Source: Hasllibacter sp. MH4015 (lineage in GTDB: Bacteria; Pseudomonadota; Alphaproteobacteria; Rhodobacterales; Rhodobacteraceae). From it: DNA of 64,000 nt. Every line of letters begins with the position of its first letter. Position 1 is the first letter of the stretch. The position numbers were made by a program, and so were the translations under genes. The notes under the pieces were generated by a model, which was not told the DNA's origin, searched no databases, and was given only the letters and a program-made list of their open reading frames with translations. The stretch lies in assembly GCF_020177575.1 (NCBI RefSeq), contig NZ_JAHTBK010000001.1, forward strand, positions 2,043,875 through 2,107,874. The letters are read 5' to 3'. Below are positions 1 to 8,250 of the stretch, piece by piece.

Positions 1-1115
1 GCCCGCAGGATGGCTTGGTTAACCTTGTGAACGTCATATTTCTCTTCCGCCACGCGCCGCCCCGCCGACCCCATGGAACCGGCAATCGCAGGCTCATCCA
101 GAAAGCGCCGCATCGCGTGCGCCAGGGCGTCCGCATCGCGGACCGGCACGAGAAATCCGTTCACGCCGTCCACCACCGTTTCCCGGCATCCGGGCGCATC
201 GGTAGTAATCACAGCGCGCCCGGTCGCCATCGCCTCCAGCACTGTGCGAGGCGTCCCCTCCCGGTAGCTTGGCAAAACGTATACCGTGCAGGCCTGCAAA
301 GCGGGGCGGACATCGGACATCGGGCCGGTCCAGGCAACATGGCCGTCCTCGACCCAGGCATTCATTTCCGCCTGCGAGATGCCATCCGGGTTAGGATCGA
401 AATCGCCGACAAGGTGAAATTCCGTTTGCGGCGCGCTGGCACTCATCTGGCGCGCGGCAGCCACGTATTCGCGCACACCCTTGTCTCCCAGAAGACGTGC
501 GATCATCAGAAAGCGGATCGTCGGTCCGTCCGGCAACGGTGTATGGGCAAAGGCCTGCAGGTCGACGCCAGAGCCATTCACGATTTCAACCTTCGCGCCG
601 TCGGGGATCAGGCCGAGCCGGGTCATCTCATCCCGGTCGTCGGTATTCTGGAATAGGATCACCTGAGCCTCGCGCAGGGCGCGCCGGTACAATCGACGCA
701 CGATCGCCTTGATCACGGCCCGCCGCCCGGTCGCGTTGCCAGTGAACGTGTAGCCCAGACCCGTCACCATCGCATTGCGTTTGGAAACGCCCGCCAGCCG
801 CGCCGCGATAAGGCCCCAGATGATCGGTTTGATCGTGTAGCCGAGGAAGAGGCTTGGTTTGACCCGCCGCATCAGCCGAACGAGTTGCATCACCGCGCCC
901 GCGTCCCGAAGCGGGTTCATCCCGGTCCGTGTGAACGCTGCATCATGGCAGACGACGCCCCGCTCCTCCAGCCAGCGCGAGGTCGCCGGGTCACCGCTCA
1001 GGCCCGGTGCGCAGGCATGGACCTCGTATCCCTTGTCCAGAAATGCTTCGATAAGAGCGCCGCGAAAATTCACCAGGGACGGGCTGAACGAGGCGAGGAT
1101 GAACGCCCGCTTCAT
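1..1115 (-). CDS. GT4-family glycosyltransferase, partial (runs off left edge)
   Basis: Likely transfers a sugar to an undecaprenyl-linked repeat unit at the cytoplasmic face of the inner membrane. Reading begins at an ATG at 1115 (MKRAFILASFSPSL) and stays open to the window edge, about 371 residues. It shows the GT-B layout of PglA/CapM-like enzymes: an N-terminal GYTIKP segment, a GLGYTF motif near residue 125, and a C-terminal nucleotide-sugar lobe with SYREGTPRTVLEAMATG, the E-x7-E region of family GT4. The start overlaps the stop of the upstream polymerase gene as ATGA, so the two are translationally coupled. Donor and acceptor cannot be read from sequence. The C-terminus lies outside the window. 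Confidence 0.9.
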   Translation of the reverse strand, partial: MKRAFILASFSPSLVNFRGALIEAFLDKGYEVHACAPGLSGDPATSRWLEERGVVCHDAAFTRTGMNPLRDAGAVMQLVRLMRRVKPSLFLGYTIKPIIWGLIAARLAGVSKRNAMVTGLGYTFTGNATGRRAVIKAIVRRLYRRALREAQVILFQNTDDRDEMTRLGLIPDGAKVEIVNGSGVDLQAFAHTPLPDGPTIRFLMIARLLGDKGVREYVAAARQMSASAPQTEFHLVGDFDPNPDGISQAEMNAWVEDGHVAWTGPMSDVRPALQACTVYVLPSYREGTPRTVLEAMATGRAVITTDAPGCRETVVDGVNGFLVPVRDADALAHAMRRFLDEPAIAGSMGSAGRRVAEEKYDVHKVNQAILR

Positions 1116-2440
1116 AGCCTGATACGAACCCCTCGGGTCCGAAGCTCCGCCGGGGCGGCATTGAAGCGCGCGCGGAAGCGGAAATAGAGAAACAGCACCA
1201 CGAAGAGCGTGAATAACGGACCCGGGGAATGCATCAATTGGTTGTTGGCCGGCGCGTAGGCCAAGCCAATATTGAGCATCGCGAACACCGCCAAGGAAAG
1301 CGGATTGCGATAGAGCAGGATCTCGCGCCACGTCTTGCCATAGAGGAACCCAACGAACCCCATGAAGACAAGCACGCCGGGGAAGGTCAGATCCGACGCG
1401 AGCCAGGCAAAAACGGTATGCCACTTCGTTTCGGCCCACCCGGTCGACGCCCCGACGATATAGGGATAGCTCTCCTCCACCATGAACGGCGCACCGAAGA
1501 ACTGGTTCAGGATGACCGAGACGGAGTAGGACGACCCCGCAAAGGCAGTCCATGTGAAATCCTGCTCAAAGGCGAGCGACAGGCCGTAATATCCTTGCGC
1601 GAGGTAGCTGCTGAACATCACAAGCGGGAAGGATAATTCCGGGCCCAGATACTGCTCAAGAGCGCTGTCATATCTATACGTGATGAGGGGATGCAGGTTC
1701 ACGTTAAGCGTCGCCAAATCCACACCGATCGCGCCATATCGGTTCGCAAGAAGAACCAGCAGCACGTAAATCCCCGCAAAGATCAACGCCGCCGCCTTCA
1801 GCAGGACCGACATGCGCAGACGGCCGGTCGAGGCCTGGTTTGCGACAATGATGGTCACGATGTAGATGATGATGTCGGCAAATTGCTTCTGCTTTCCCGC
1901 ACCAAGCGTGAAGACGAGAATTTGTACGATCAGCAGGTAAATGACCGCGATCTTTGCCGGCAGGCCGATCTTCCGAAAATAGAATATTCCTAGGATTTGC
2001 GACACGAAAAGCGCCGGGGCCACGAGGGACGTGATAATGAAGTTGAGGGAATAGCGTCCGGTATTGCGAGTATAGCCATCATAGGCCGAGAAGTAGGACA
2101 GGGCCGCATCCGCGAAGCTGAGCGTCAGCCCCCCTGTTGCAATTGTCCTCAGGAGTTCGAACGTCATGACCACGGACGTCAGAACGATGCAGATATTGAA
2201 GATCCGGCGAAGCAATCTGGCGTTTCCGGCCGCGGTTGCGCCCTGACGCCTCTGCACCGGCGCACGGACCCCCAGATAGTATCCCACCGCGAAGAACACG
2301 GCGACGCACAGAATGAAGCCGAACACGCGCGTTGGAAGGAAACCCGAATATTCCAGCGGTCCGACGGTTGCGATGGTTACGCCGAGGATCAGATATCCGA
2401 CCGCGGCATACATCGGCCCGTTTGCGATTGCTTTGGTCAC
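1112..2440 (-). CDS. Wzy-like O-antigen/exopolysaccharide repeat-unit polymerase
   Basis: A 442-residue polytopic inner-membrane protein with about ten or more hydrophobic segments, beginning near residue 11 (MYAAVGYLILGVTIATVG). The long hydrophilic stretch around residues 220-330 fits a periplasmic loop, typical of Wzy-type polymerases, which join lipid-linked repeat units in the periplasm. The start is GTG at 2440 and overlaps the previous stop as GTGA. Sequence conservation in this family is low, so the call rests on topology, length and position between two glycosyltransferases in an operon with a flippase. A ligase (WaaL-like) is the main alternative. Confidence 0.75.
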   Translation of the reverse strand: MTKAIANGPMYAAVGYLILGVTIATVGPLEYSGFLPTRVFGFILCVAVFFAVGYYLGVRAPVQRRQGATAAGNARLLRRIFNICIVLTSVVMTFELLRTIATGGLTLSFADAALSYFSAYDGYTRNTGRYSLNFIITSLVAPALFVSQILGIFYFRKIGLPAKIAVIYLLIVQILVFTLGAGKQKQFADIIIYIVTIIVANQASTGRLRMSVLLKAAALIFAGIYVLLVLLANRYGAIGVDLATLNVNLHPLITYRYDSALEQYLGPELSFPLVMFSSYLAQGYYGLSLAFEQDFTWTAFAGSSYSVSVILNQFFGAPFMVEESYPYIVGASTGWAETKWHTVFAWLASDLTFPGVLVFMGFVGFLYGKTWREILLYRNPLSLAVFAMLNIGLAYAPANNQLMHSPGPLFTLFVVLFLYFRFRARFNAAPAELRTRGVRIRL

Positions 2441-3666
2441 GGGCCCTCACTCCGATCACGCTTCGGAAAAAGTGCAGACGCCTCGTCCCGGAACGACAGT
2501 GGGTGAAACAAGGCGGATTGGCGACAGGCGTGTTTGCGGCGCAAAACTTCATCCTGCGGTGCGGTCAGGGCTTCGATCACGCGGGCGACCGCCGTTTCAA
2601 AATCGTCATACTCGATGCTCTCGCAATAGGGGCCCAATGTCATGAAGGGTGCGATATTCTCCAGCGGATTGGTCAGGACCGGGGTGCCTACGCTGATGGA
2701 TTCGGCAAATTTCGTCGGGAAGCCCGCGCGCGTCGCGATCATCGGTTTGCGGAGGAAAATCGAATAATCGGATGTCTTCAGGGCCTCCAACAGTTCCGCG
2801 CGGGGCCGTCGCCCGTGGAAGGTCACGCAGCTTGCGAGGTCCTCCAGCATATCGGCATGCTCCGGCTTCACCGCAAGATAGTCATCCCGCGTCACGCCGT
2901 ACAGGTCGAAGCGGAAATCGTGGCCAGCACGCCTTACCGCCGCGAGTATGTCGAGAACCCAGTCGATCCGGTCCTTCATGCCCCCCGTTTCAGCGGCGAT
3001 CGTGCGGCGATCCCCGATTGAGCCGCCATAGAACAGACGCTTCGGCGCGCCGTCCGGAGTGGCGGAGAGGCCCGAGATGTCGGAAGGATCATGTTCGATC
3101 AACGTGGGCAGTTCGACCAAGGTGTCGAACCACTTGGAATAGTACCGCGTCAGGAAGGCGCTTGTCGTGATCAGGGCGTCCATGCGCGGATTGACGACAC
3201 GCATCCGGAACGCCGTATCGAGGTTCTTGATCACCGATGTGACGGAGCGCAGCCTTTGTGGCTGGTACCATTCGGTCACATCCGCCATGGCACGGGCACC
3301 GATCTTTCGCGCCAGTTTGCGCACGCGCATCTGAGCCATCGCGGGGAAGTTGTAGCAGATGATCGAATGCACACGCCCCGGATACTGGTCTTCGATCAGC
3401 GCGGCCAGCCCATCGACGCGCGTGATATATCGCATCCATTCCGACCGGCTGAACGCCGCGCCGATCTGCCAGCAATCGTGGTCAATTCCGTCGAAATCAG
3501 CCGGCCGATACGCACCTTGCCCGAATGGCGCATCCGGGTCACGCCCGGCCAACACGACCTTGTACCCCAGGGAAGCCAGCAACGTCGCATTGGCACGGAC
3601 CCGCTGCGCGGCGGCATTCCGCTCGGGCAGCTCGAAAGCGCCGACATAGATCACAACATCACGCAA
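2437..3666 (-). CDS. GT-B fold glycosyltransferase
   Basis: About 409 residues, probably cytosolic or peripheral to the membrane. The N-terminal MRDVVIYVGAFELPERN opening and ANATLLASLGYKVVLAG resemble the first Rossmann lobe of GT4 enzymes. The C-terminal lobe has RLFYGGSIGDRR, then GFPTKFAESISVGTPVLTN, the nucleotide-sugar binding region with the acidic E-x7-type motif. The start is uncertain: I chose TTG at 3666, just past the upstream stop (3672). A longer reading from TTG at 3720 adds 18 residues that do not look like the family, and GTG at 3654 is also possible. The 3' end overlaps the polymerase start. Substrate unknown. Confidence 0.82.
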   Translation of the reverse strand: MRDVVIYVGAFELPERNAAAQRVRANATLLASLGYKVVLAGRDPDAPFGQGAYRPADFDGIDHDCWQIGAAFSRSEWMRYITRVDGLAALIEDQYPGRVHSIICYNFPAMAQMRVRKLARKIGARAMADVTEWYQPQRLRSVTSVIKNLDTAFRMRVVNPRMDALITTSAFLTRYYSKWFDTLVELPTLIEHDPSDISGLSATPDGAPKRLFYGGSIGDRRTIAAETGGMKDRIDWVLDILAAVRRAGHDFRFDLYGVTRDDYLAVKPEHADMLEDLASCVTFHGRRPRAELLEALKTSDYSIFLRKPMIATRAGFPTKFAESISVGTPVLTNPLENIAPFMTLGPYCESIEYDDFETAVARVIEALTAPQDEVLRRKHACRQSALFHPLSFRDEASALFPKRDRSEGP

Positions 3667-3671
3667 AACCG

Positions 3672-5219
3672 TCAGCCGTCCTTGCCAATCGACCGCCTCA
3701 ACCCCGCGGACGCCACCCAAGCAAGGCCCAGACTTGCCGCAATCCCGAGTGTGACGATACCGGCATCGAGAAGGAAATCCAATCGGGCCGAGCGCGGGGT
3801 GAGGACCGGATCCAGCAGCTCCAGCAGGCCGCCGGCGACGGCGATGGCCGTGGCTATGATCCCGGACCAGATCAGGACGAAACGGTCGAGATAATTTCGC
3901 CCGCCCATCAGCAGCGCAATCGTCTGTGCCGACACGTAGGCTCCGACACCAAGGCTTGCGCCAAGGGCAATCCCCTCGATCCCCATGGAACGGCTGAGCA
4001 AGACGCTTGCGCCCACATTCACCGCCATGCCGATCAGACCGAATAGAAGCAGCGCGCGGGTCCGTTGCTGCGCCAGGAAAAGCCGGTTGAGCACTTCGCG
4101 GATCCCGAAAAGCAAAACGATGGGCGAAAGATAGGTGATGACGCCACCCGCCGCCGCCGCATCCGCTGCATCGAACGCACCGCGGCGGAACACGAAGCTG
4201 ACGAAATCCTCACCCCGCAGCAGGCACAGCACGAACAGCGGTGCAGACAGGCCAAGGGCCACGACGAGTGCCTGGAGCACATAGCGCCGTGCCTGCACAT
4301 CCCGACGCGCAACCACGCTTTCGGTCAGATACGGAAACAACACGTAGGCCACGATCAGGGAAAAGACCGACGACAACAGGATTGCCAAGCGCATGGCATA
4401 GTTGAGGTGCGATACGGCACCGTCCGAGAACGCCGACGCCAATGCCGTGCCGATCAGAATACTGGCCTGATCGAAGGACGTGCTCAGGAACACGGGCAAG
4501 GAAAGCGCCGCGATCGACATCGCGATGCGGGGATCGAACGACGCAGACGGTGCACGCGGCCAGAGCGGGCGCGCCTTGATGGCAGAGAGCGGAGCCATGA
4601 TCACCCATCCAAGAACAGCCGCCACCACCATGATGATGATCGAGCCACCCACAAGGGCCGCCACGGCCAGCCCCAAAATGACGAAAAGGTGGTTCAGGAG
4701 CGGGACAAGCTGCGGCCAGACCAGGCTCTTGTGGGTTTGCAAAAGAGAATTCTGAAGACCGACCCAGCCCGTGAATACGAACCCGAACGCCATGATCCGC
4801 GTCATGGTCACCGCAAGCTGGCGCGTCGTCTCCGGCCTGTCTTCTGCGATCAGATCGACGATACGGTCGGCGGCGAAAAACGTGACACAGGCAAGCGCGA
4901 AACTGAGCCCGACATAGCTGACGACCGCCGTCCGATAACTGAGCGCGGCGCTGCCCTCCCCCTCCGCCAGGGCCTTGCGATAGATCGGCAGGAACACAAG
5001 TCCGATCGTCGCCAAAACACCGCCGAACACGAAACCCGGGATCGCGTTTGCGATGAAATAGGCGTCCGTTTGTTGCCCCGCGCCGAATTGGAGCGACAGC
5101 AGCACATCCTTTGCGAAGGCGGCAAGCTTGGCAAGCGCCGCGACGATTGCGACGGTCCCGACCTGCCGGACCAGCGCAAGGCGCCCGCGCGGCGCATCTC
5201 CATCGGCGGATCCGGTCAC
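3672..5219 (-). CDS. MurJ/MviN-like polysaccharide lipid-intermediate flippase (Wzx role)
   Basis: A 515-residue polytopic membrane protein of the MOP superfamily. The N-terminus (KLAAFAKDVLLSLQFGAG, TDAYFIANAIPGF) matches the MurJ/MviN branch rather than classical Wzx. About 14 membrane segments can be read, as expected. MurJ itself moves lipid II; here the gene sits inside an exopolysaccharide operon beside Wzy-like and glycosyltransferase genes, so it probably flips the lipid-linked repeat unit. The start is taken as GTG at 5219, giving the GTGA overlap with wecB seen throughout this operon; GTG at 5240 would add seven residues. Whether it could also serve peptidoglycan synthesis cannot be decided here. 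Confidence 0.85.
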   Translation of the reverse strand: MTGSADGDAPRGRLALVRQVGTVAIVAALAKLAAFAKDVLLSLQFGAGQQTDAYFIANAIPGFVFGGVLATIGLVFLPIYRKALAEGEGSAALSYRTAVVSYVGLSFALACVTFFAADRIVDLIAEDRPETTRQLAVTMTRIMAFGFVFTGWVGLQNSLLQTHKSLVWPQLVPLLNHLFVILGLAVAALVGGSIIIMVVAAVLGWVIMAPLSAIKARPLWPRAPSASFDPRIAMSIAALSLPVFLSTSFDQASILIGTALASAFSDGAVSHLNYAMRLAILLSSVFSLIVAYVLFPYLTESVVARRDVQARRYVLQALVVALGLSAPLFVLCLLRGEDFVSFVFRRGAFDAADAAAAGGVITYLSPIVLLFGIREVLNRLFLAQQRTRALLLFGLIGMAVNVGASVLLSRSMGIEGIALGASLGVGAYVSAQTIALLMGGRNYLDRFVLIWSGIIATAIAVAGGLLELLDPVLTPRSARLDFLLDAGIVTLGIAASLGLAWVASAGLRRSIGKDG

Positions 5220-6346
5220 GGTGCCGGCGTTTCGTGCCACACCGTTCGCTTCACGTAATCGACATAGCTTTGCACGATCCGGGCGACCTGCAACGACACG
5301 GGGCCCCCTTCGTAATCCCCAACCGGCGGGATCGCACGCGGCGCGCGCGCATGTTGCGACACGACGAGCTTGATCGACCCCAGAACACGTTCGGGCCGCA
5401 AGCCGCTCATAACGACGGTGCCCTCATCCATGCCCTCTGGCCGTTCGTGTGCGTTGCGGATGGTGACGGCGGGCAAATTCAAGAGGGACGCTTCCTCGGC
5501 AATCGTGCCGCTGTCGGAGATCACGCATGTCGACGCCATCTGGAGCCGGACGTAATCGAAAAACCCGAAGGGCGGCAGGAACCGGACATGGGCAATGTCG
5601 TCGACCAGATCATCCAGCCGTTTGCGGGTGCGGGGATGGGTCGACACGACGATTGGATATCCGTATTCCGCCCCGAGCTGGCGCAGGCTTTCGATGAGGT
5701 TCTCCAGGTTGACGGGATCGTCGATATTCTCCTCCCGGTGGGCGGACACGATGAAGAACTCCCCCTCCTTCAGGTCCAGACGGTCCAGGATATCGGACGC
5801 CTCTATCTTGTCGCGATAGTGCGTCAGGACCTCATCCATGTGGGAGCCGGTCTTCATGATCGTCTCGGGCCGGATGCCTTCATCGAGCAAGTATCGGCGG
5901 GCATGTTCGGTGAGAACGAGGTTGATGTCGCTGAGATGGTCGAGGACCTTGCGGTTCAACTCCTCCGGCACGCGCTGGTCGAAACAGCGGTTGCCGGCCT
6001 CCATATGAAAGACAGGGATTCGGTGACGCTTGGCCGCGATCACAGCCATGCAAGTATTCGTATCACCGTAGAGCAGAACAGCATCGGGTTTCTCGGCGGC
6101 AAGCACGTCATCGGCGGCCGAAATCACGTTGGCGATGGTCTTGGAGGGCGTGTCGCCCGCGACACTCAGGAAATGGTCGGGCTTGCGGACCCCCAGATCG
6201 TCGAAAAACACCTGGTTCAATTCATAATCGTAATTCTGCCCCGAATGGACCAGGACGTGGTCGAATTGCCGGTCGAATTCCGCGATCACCCGGCACATCT
6301 TGATGAGCTCGGGTCGCGTGCCGACGATTGTCATCACTTTAAGCAC
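5216..6346 (-). CDS. wecB: Non-hydrolysing UDP-N-acetylglucosamine 2-epimerase family (WecB/CapG/WbvD-like)
   Basis: A 376-residue cytosolic nucleotide-sugar 2-epimerase. Seen: GTRPELIKM at the N-terminus, HSGQNYDYELNQ, the GDTNTCMAV segment, HMEAGNRCFD near residue 117, SAHREENID near residue 213, and SDSGTIAEEA near residue 285, all family signatures. With the CapE-like and RmlD-like genes just upstream, it probably performs the last C2 epimerization toward UDP-N-acetyl-L-quinovosamine or UDP-N-acetyl-L-fucosamine, rather than making UDP-ManNAc. The GTG start at 6346 overlaps the stop of the CapE-like gene; ATG at 6334 would cut into the motif region. The WecB symbol reflects family only. 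Confidence 0.9.
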   Translation of the reverse strand: MLKVMTIVGTRPELIKMCRVIAEFDRQFDHVLVHSGQNYDYELNQVFFDDLGVRKPDHFLSVAGDTPSKTIANVISAADDVLAAEKPDAVLLYGDTNTCMAVIAAKRHRIPVFHMEAGNRCFDQRVPEELNRKVLDHLSDINLVLTEHARRYLLDEGIRPETIMKTGSHMDEVLTHYRDKIEASDILDRLDLKEGEFFIVSAHREENIDDPVNLENLIESLRQLGAEYGYPIVVSTHPRTRKRLDDLVDDIAHVRFLPPFGFFDYVRLQMASTCVISDSGTIAEEASLLNLPAVTIRNAHERPEGMDEGTVVMSGLRPERVLGSIKLVVSQHARAPRAIPPVGDYEGGPVSLQVARIVQSYVDYVKRTVWHETPAP

Positions 6347-7349
6347 GCAGCTTCTCCTGAATGTATTCGAGGTCTCTGAGAACGTTCATCGTTCCCGCCA
6401 CGTCCAGCCGACGGGTATTGTGGGAGGTGTAATCCTCGTGGCTTGCCACATTCTCGGCTCCGTCGACGAAATACTTGTCGTAGTTCAGATCACGATTGTC
6501 GGCCGGGATGCGGAAATAGTCACCCAGATCATCGGCGCGGGCCATCTCCTCACGGGAAATCAACGTCTCGTAGAGCTTCTCCCCGTGGCGCGTGCCGATG
6601 ATGCGCGTCTCGCTTTCGCTTTCGAACAGACGTTTCAATGCCTCCGCGAGATCACCGACGGTCGAGGCCGGTGCCTTTTGCACGAATATATCGCCTTGGC
6701 GCGCATGTTCGAACGCGTAAAGCACCAGATCCACGGATTCTTCCAACGACATCAGGAAGCGGGTCATGGTGGGATCCGTGATCGTCAGCGGCGCACCGGC
6801 CCTGATCTGCTTGACGAACAACGGAATGACCGAACCGCGAGAGGCCATGACATTGCCGTAGCGCGTGGCGCACAACACCGTGTCGCTTTGGCTGAGCGTG
6901 CGGGATTTGCCGACCAGCACCTTCTCGGCCATCGCCTTGGAAATCCCCATCGCGTTGATCGGGTAGACCGCCTTGTCGGTGCTCAGAAGGACCACGCGTT
7001 CCACGCCGCATCGCACTGACGCGTGGATAACATTGTCCGTCCCGTGAACGTTGGTGCGCAACGCTTCCATCGGATAGAATTCGCACGATGGCACCTGTTT
7101 GAGCGCCGCCGCATGGTAGACGAAGTTCACGCCGCGCATGGCATTCTCGATGCTGCTGGGATCGCGCACATCGCCGATGTAGAATTTCAGCTTCTCGTTC
7201 GACCACGCAAGGCGCATTTCCTCCTGCTTCTTCTCGTCCCGGCTGAAGATGCGGATTTCATCGAGATCGCTGTCGATAAAGCGACGCAGAATGGCGTTGC
7301 CGAACGACCCGGTGCCGCCCGTGATCAGAAGCGTCTTGCCTTTATACAT
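6339..7349 (-). CDS. UDP-GlcNAc 4,6-dehydratase/5-epimerase, CapE/WbjB/WbvB family
   Basis: A 336-residue extended short-chain dehydrogenase. The NAD(P) Rossmann motif GGTGSFG is near residue 12. The catalytic region carries STDKAVYPINAMGISKAMAE, where a conserved tyrosine is replaced in register by the STDKA..P-x3-MG-x-SK pattern of the CapE family. The C-terminal SHNTRRLDVAGTMNVL segment is diagnostic of CapE/WbjB/WbvB rather than FlaA1/PseB. It converts UDP-D-GlcNAc to a UDP-2-acetamido-2,6-dideoxy-L-hexos-4-ulose. Its RmlD-like and WecB-like partners lie on either side. ATG start at 7349, 6 bp after the preceding stop. Confidence 0.92.
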   Translation of the reverse strand: MYKGKTLLITGGTGSFGNAILRRFIDSDLDEIRIFSRDEKKQEEMRLAWSNEKLKFYIGDVRDPSSIENAMRGVNFVYHAAALKQVPSCEFYPMEALRTNVHGTDNVIHASVRCGVERVVLLSTDKAVYPINAMGISKAMAEKVLVGKSRTLSQSDTVLCATRYGNVMASRGSVIPLFVKQIRAGAPLTITDPTMTRFLMSLEESVDLVLYAFEHARQGDIFVQKAPASTVGDLAEALKRLFESESETRIIGTRHGEKLYETLISREEMARADDLGDYFRIPADNRDLNYDKYFVDGAENVASHEDYTSHNTRRLDVAGTMNVLRDLEYIQEKLRA

Positions 7350-7355
7350 CTTGGC

Positions 7356-8234
7356 TCAACTCACTTGTTCTGGGAAATCGGGACGGGTCGCGTGCATGTG
7401 CGTGATGAGCGTTGGCCAATCGGGCGGCGTGTACCCGATCTTGCCCCGCAAGACGCTGGAATCGAGCGACCGGTCGATTGCGACTGCATCATCGGGCAGA
7501 ATCTCGATGGATGTGCCATAGACATCCCGGATCAACAGCAACAGGTCGTATTTGGAAATCGGCGCCGACGAGAGGTTGTAGACACCGTGCAAGTCAGACC
7601 TTGGCAAGATGTATTCCGCCAGGATGCGCGCGATCTCAATTGTCGGGAACCCTGAATAGATCGCCCGGCGATACCCCTTGACCTGGCCGGTTTGCGACAG
7701 GAACCAATCCACCAGCGAATGGTGGTTCGTCGCCTCATGCCCGATGATAGACGTGCGCAGAGTCAGGACATGGGGCAGCCCGCCCACCTCACCGAACCGC
7801 TTCGATACGCCATAGACGTCGTCCACATCGGAAGGCGCATCGTCGGAATAGTTTCCGTCTTTGCCGGAAAATACGCAATCGGTGCTGACATGGATCATCC
7901 GCGCCCCGATCGCCGCACACATCTGGGCCAGCCGGTGTGGGAAAAGCGTGTTCATCGGGAAAGTCCGCAGCACTTCGGATGCGTCCGACCGCTGCTTGAT
8001 GACGCCTGCGCAATTGATCACGCAATCGGGACGTTGACGTACCAGAAGCTCAAGCAGATCGTCGCCATCGAGCAGGTTTGTCCGGTGGGTCGGCACGTCC
8101 GGCATACCCGCGTGGCGGGTGGAGCCCGGACGCAGCGTTTGCTCAACCGAGTATTCACCGTGGCCCGCCAGATGCGTCGCGACCATGCTGCCCAACATGC
8201 CATTGGCCCCAAGGACCAATATGTTCATCGCCAT
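7356..8234 (-). CDS. RmlD-like NAD(P)-dependent sugar-nucleotide 4-reductase
   Basis: A 292-residue SDR protein: GANGMLGSMVA dinucleotide-binding motif at the N-terminus, NCAGVIKQ, then HVSTDCVFSG and a YGVSKRFGE catalytic Y-x3-K. This is the RmlD (dTDP-4-dehydrorhamnose reductase) pattern. There is no C-terminal cupin, unlike CapF/WbjC. Placed next to the CapE-like and WecB-like genes, it matches WbvR of the UDP-L-QuiNAc pathway better than the L-FucNAc pathway. I chose ATG 8234 because a GGGGG Shine-Dalgarno sits 6-7 nt upstream; the longer frame from 8273 overlaps tviB. A classic rhamnose pathway (RmlABC) is not in the window. Confidence 0.88.
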   Translation of the reverse strand: MAMNILVLGANGMLGSMVATHLAGHGEYSVEQTLRPGSTRHAGMPDVPTHRTNLLDGDDLLELLVRQRPDCVINCAGVIKQRSDASEVLRTFPMNTLFPHRLAQMCAAIGARMIHVSTDCVFSGKDGNYSDDAPSDVDDVYGVSKRFGEVGGLPHVLTLRTSIIGHEATNHHSLVDWFLSQTGQVKGYRRAIYSGFPTIEIARILAEYILPRSDLHGVYNLSSAPISKYDLLLLIRDVYGTSIEILPDDAVAIDRSLDSSVLRGKIGYTPPDWPTLITHMHATRPDFPEQVS

Positions 8235-8250
8235 GTCCGCCCCCTGCCCC

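Noticed and set aside
4065-5258. 397-codon plus-strand frame opposite the flippase gene
   Set aside because: Antisense shadow, rich in Arg/Gln/His; the minus-strand frame has MOP-family motifs.
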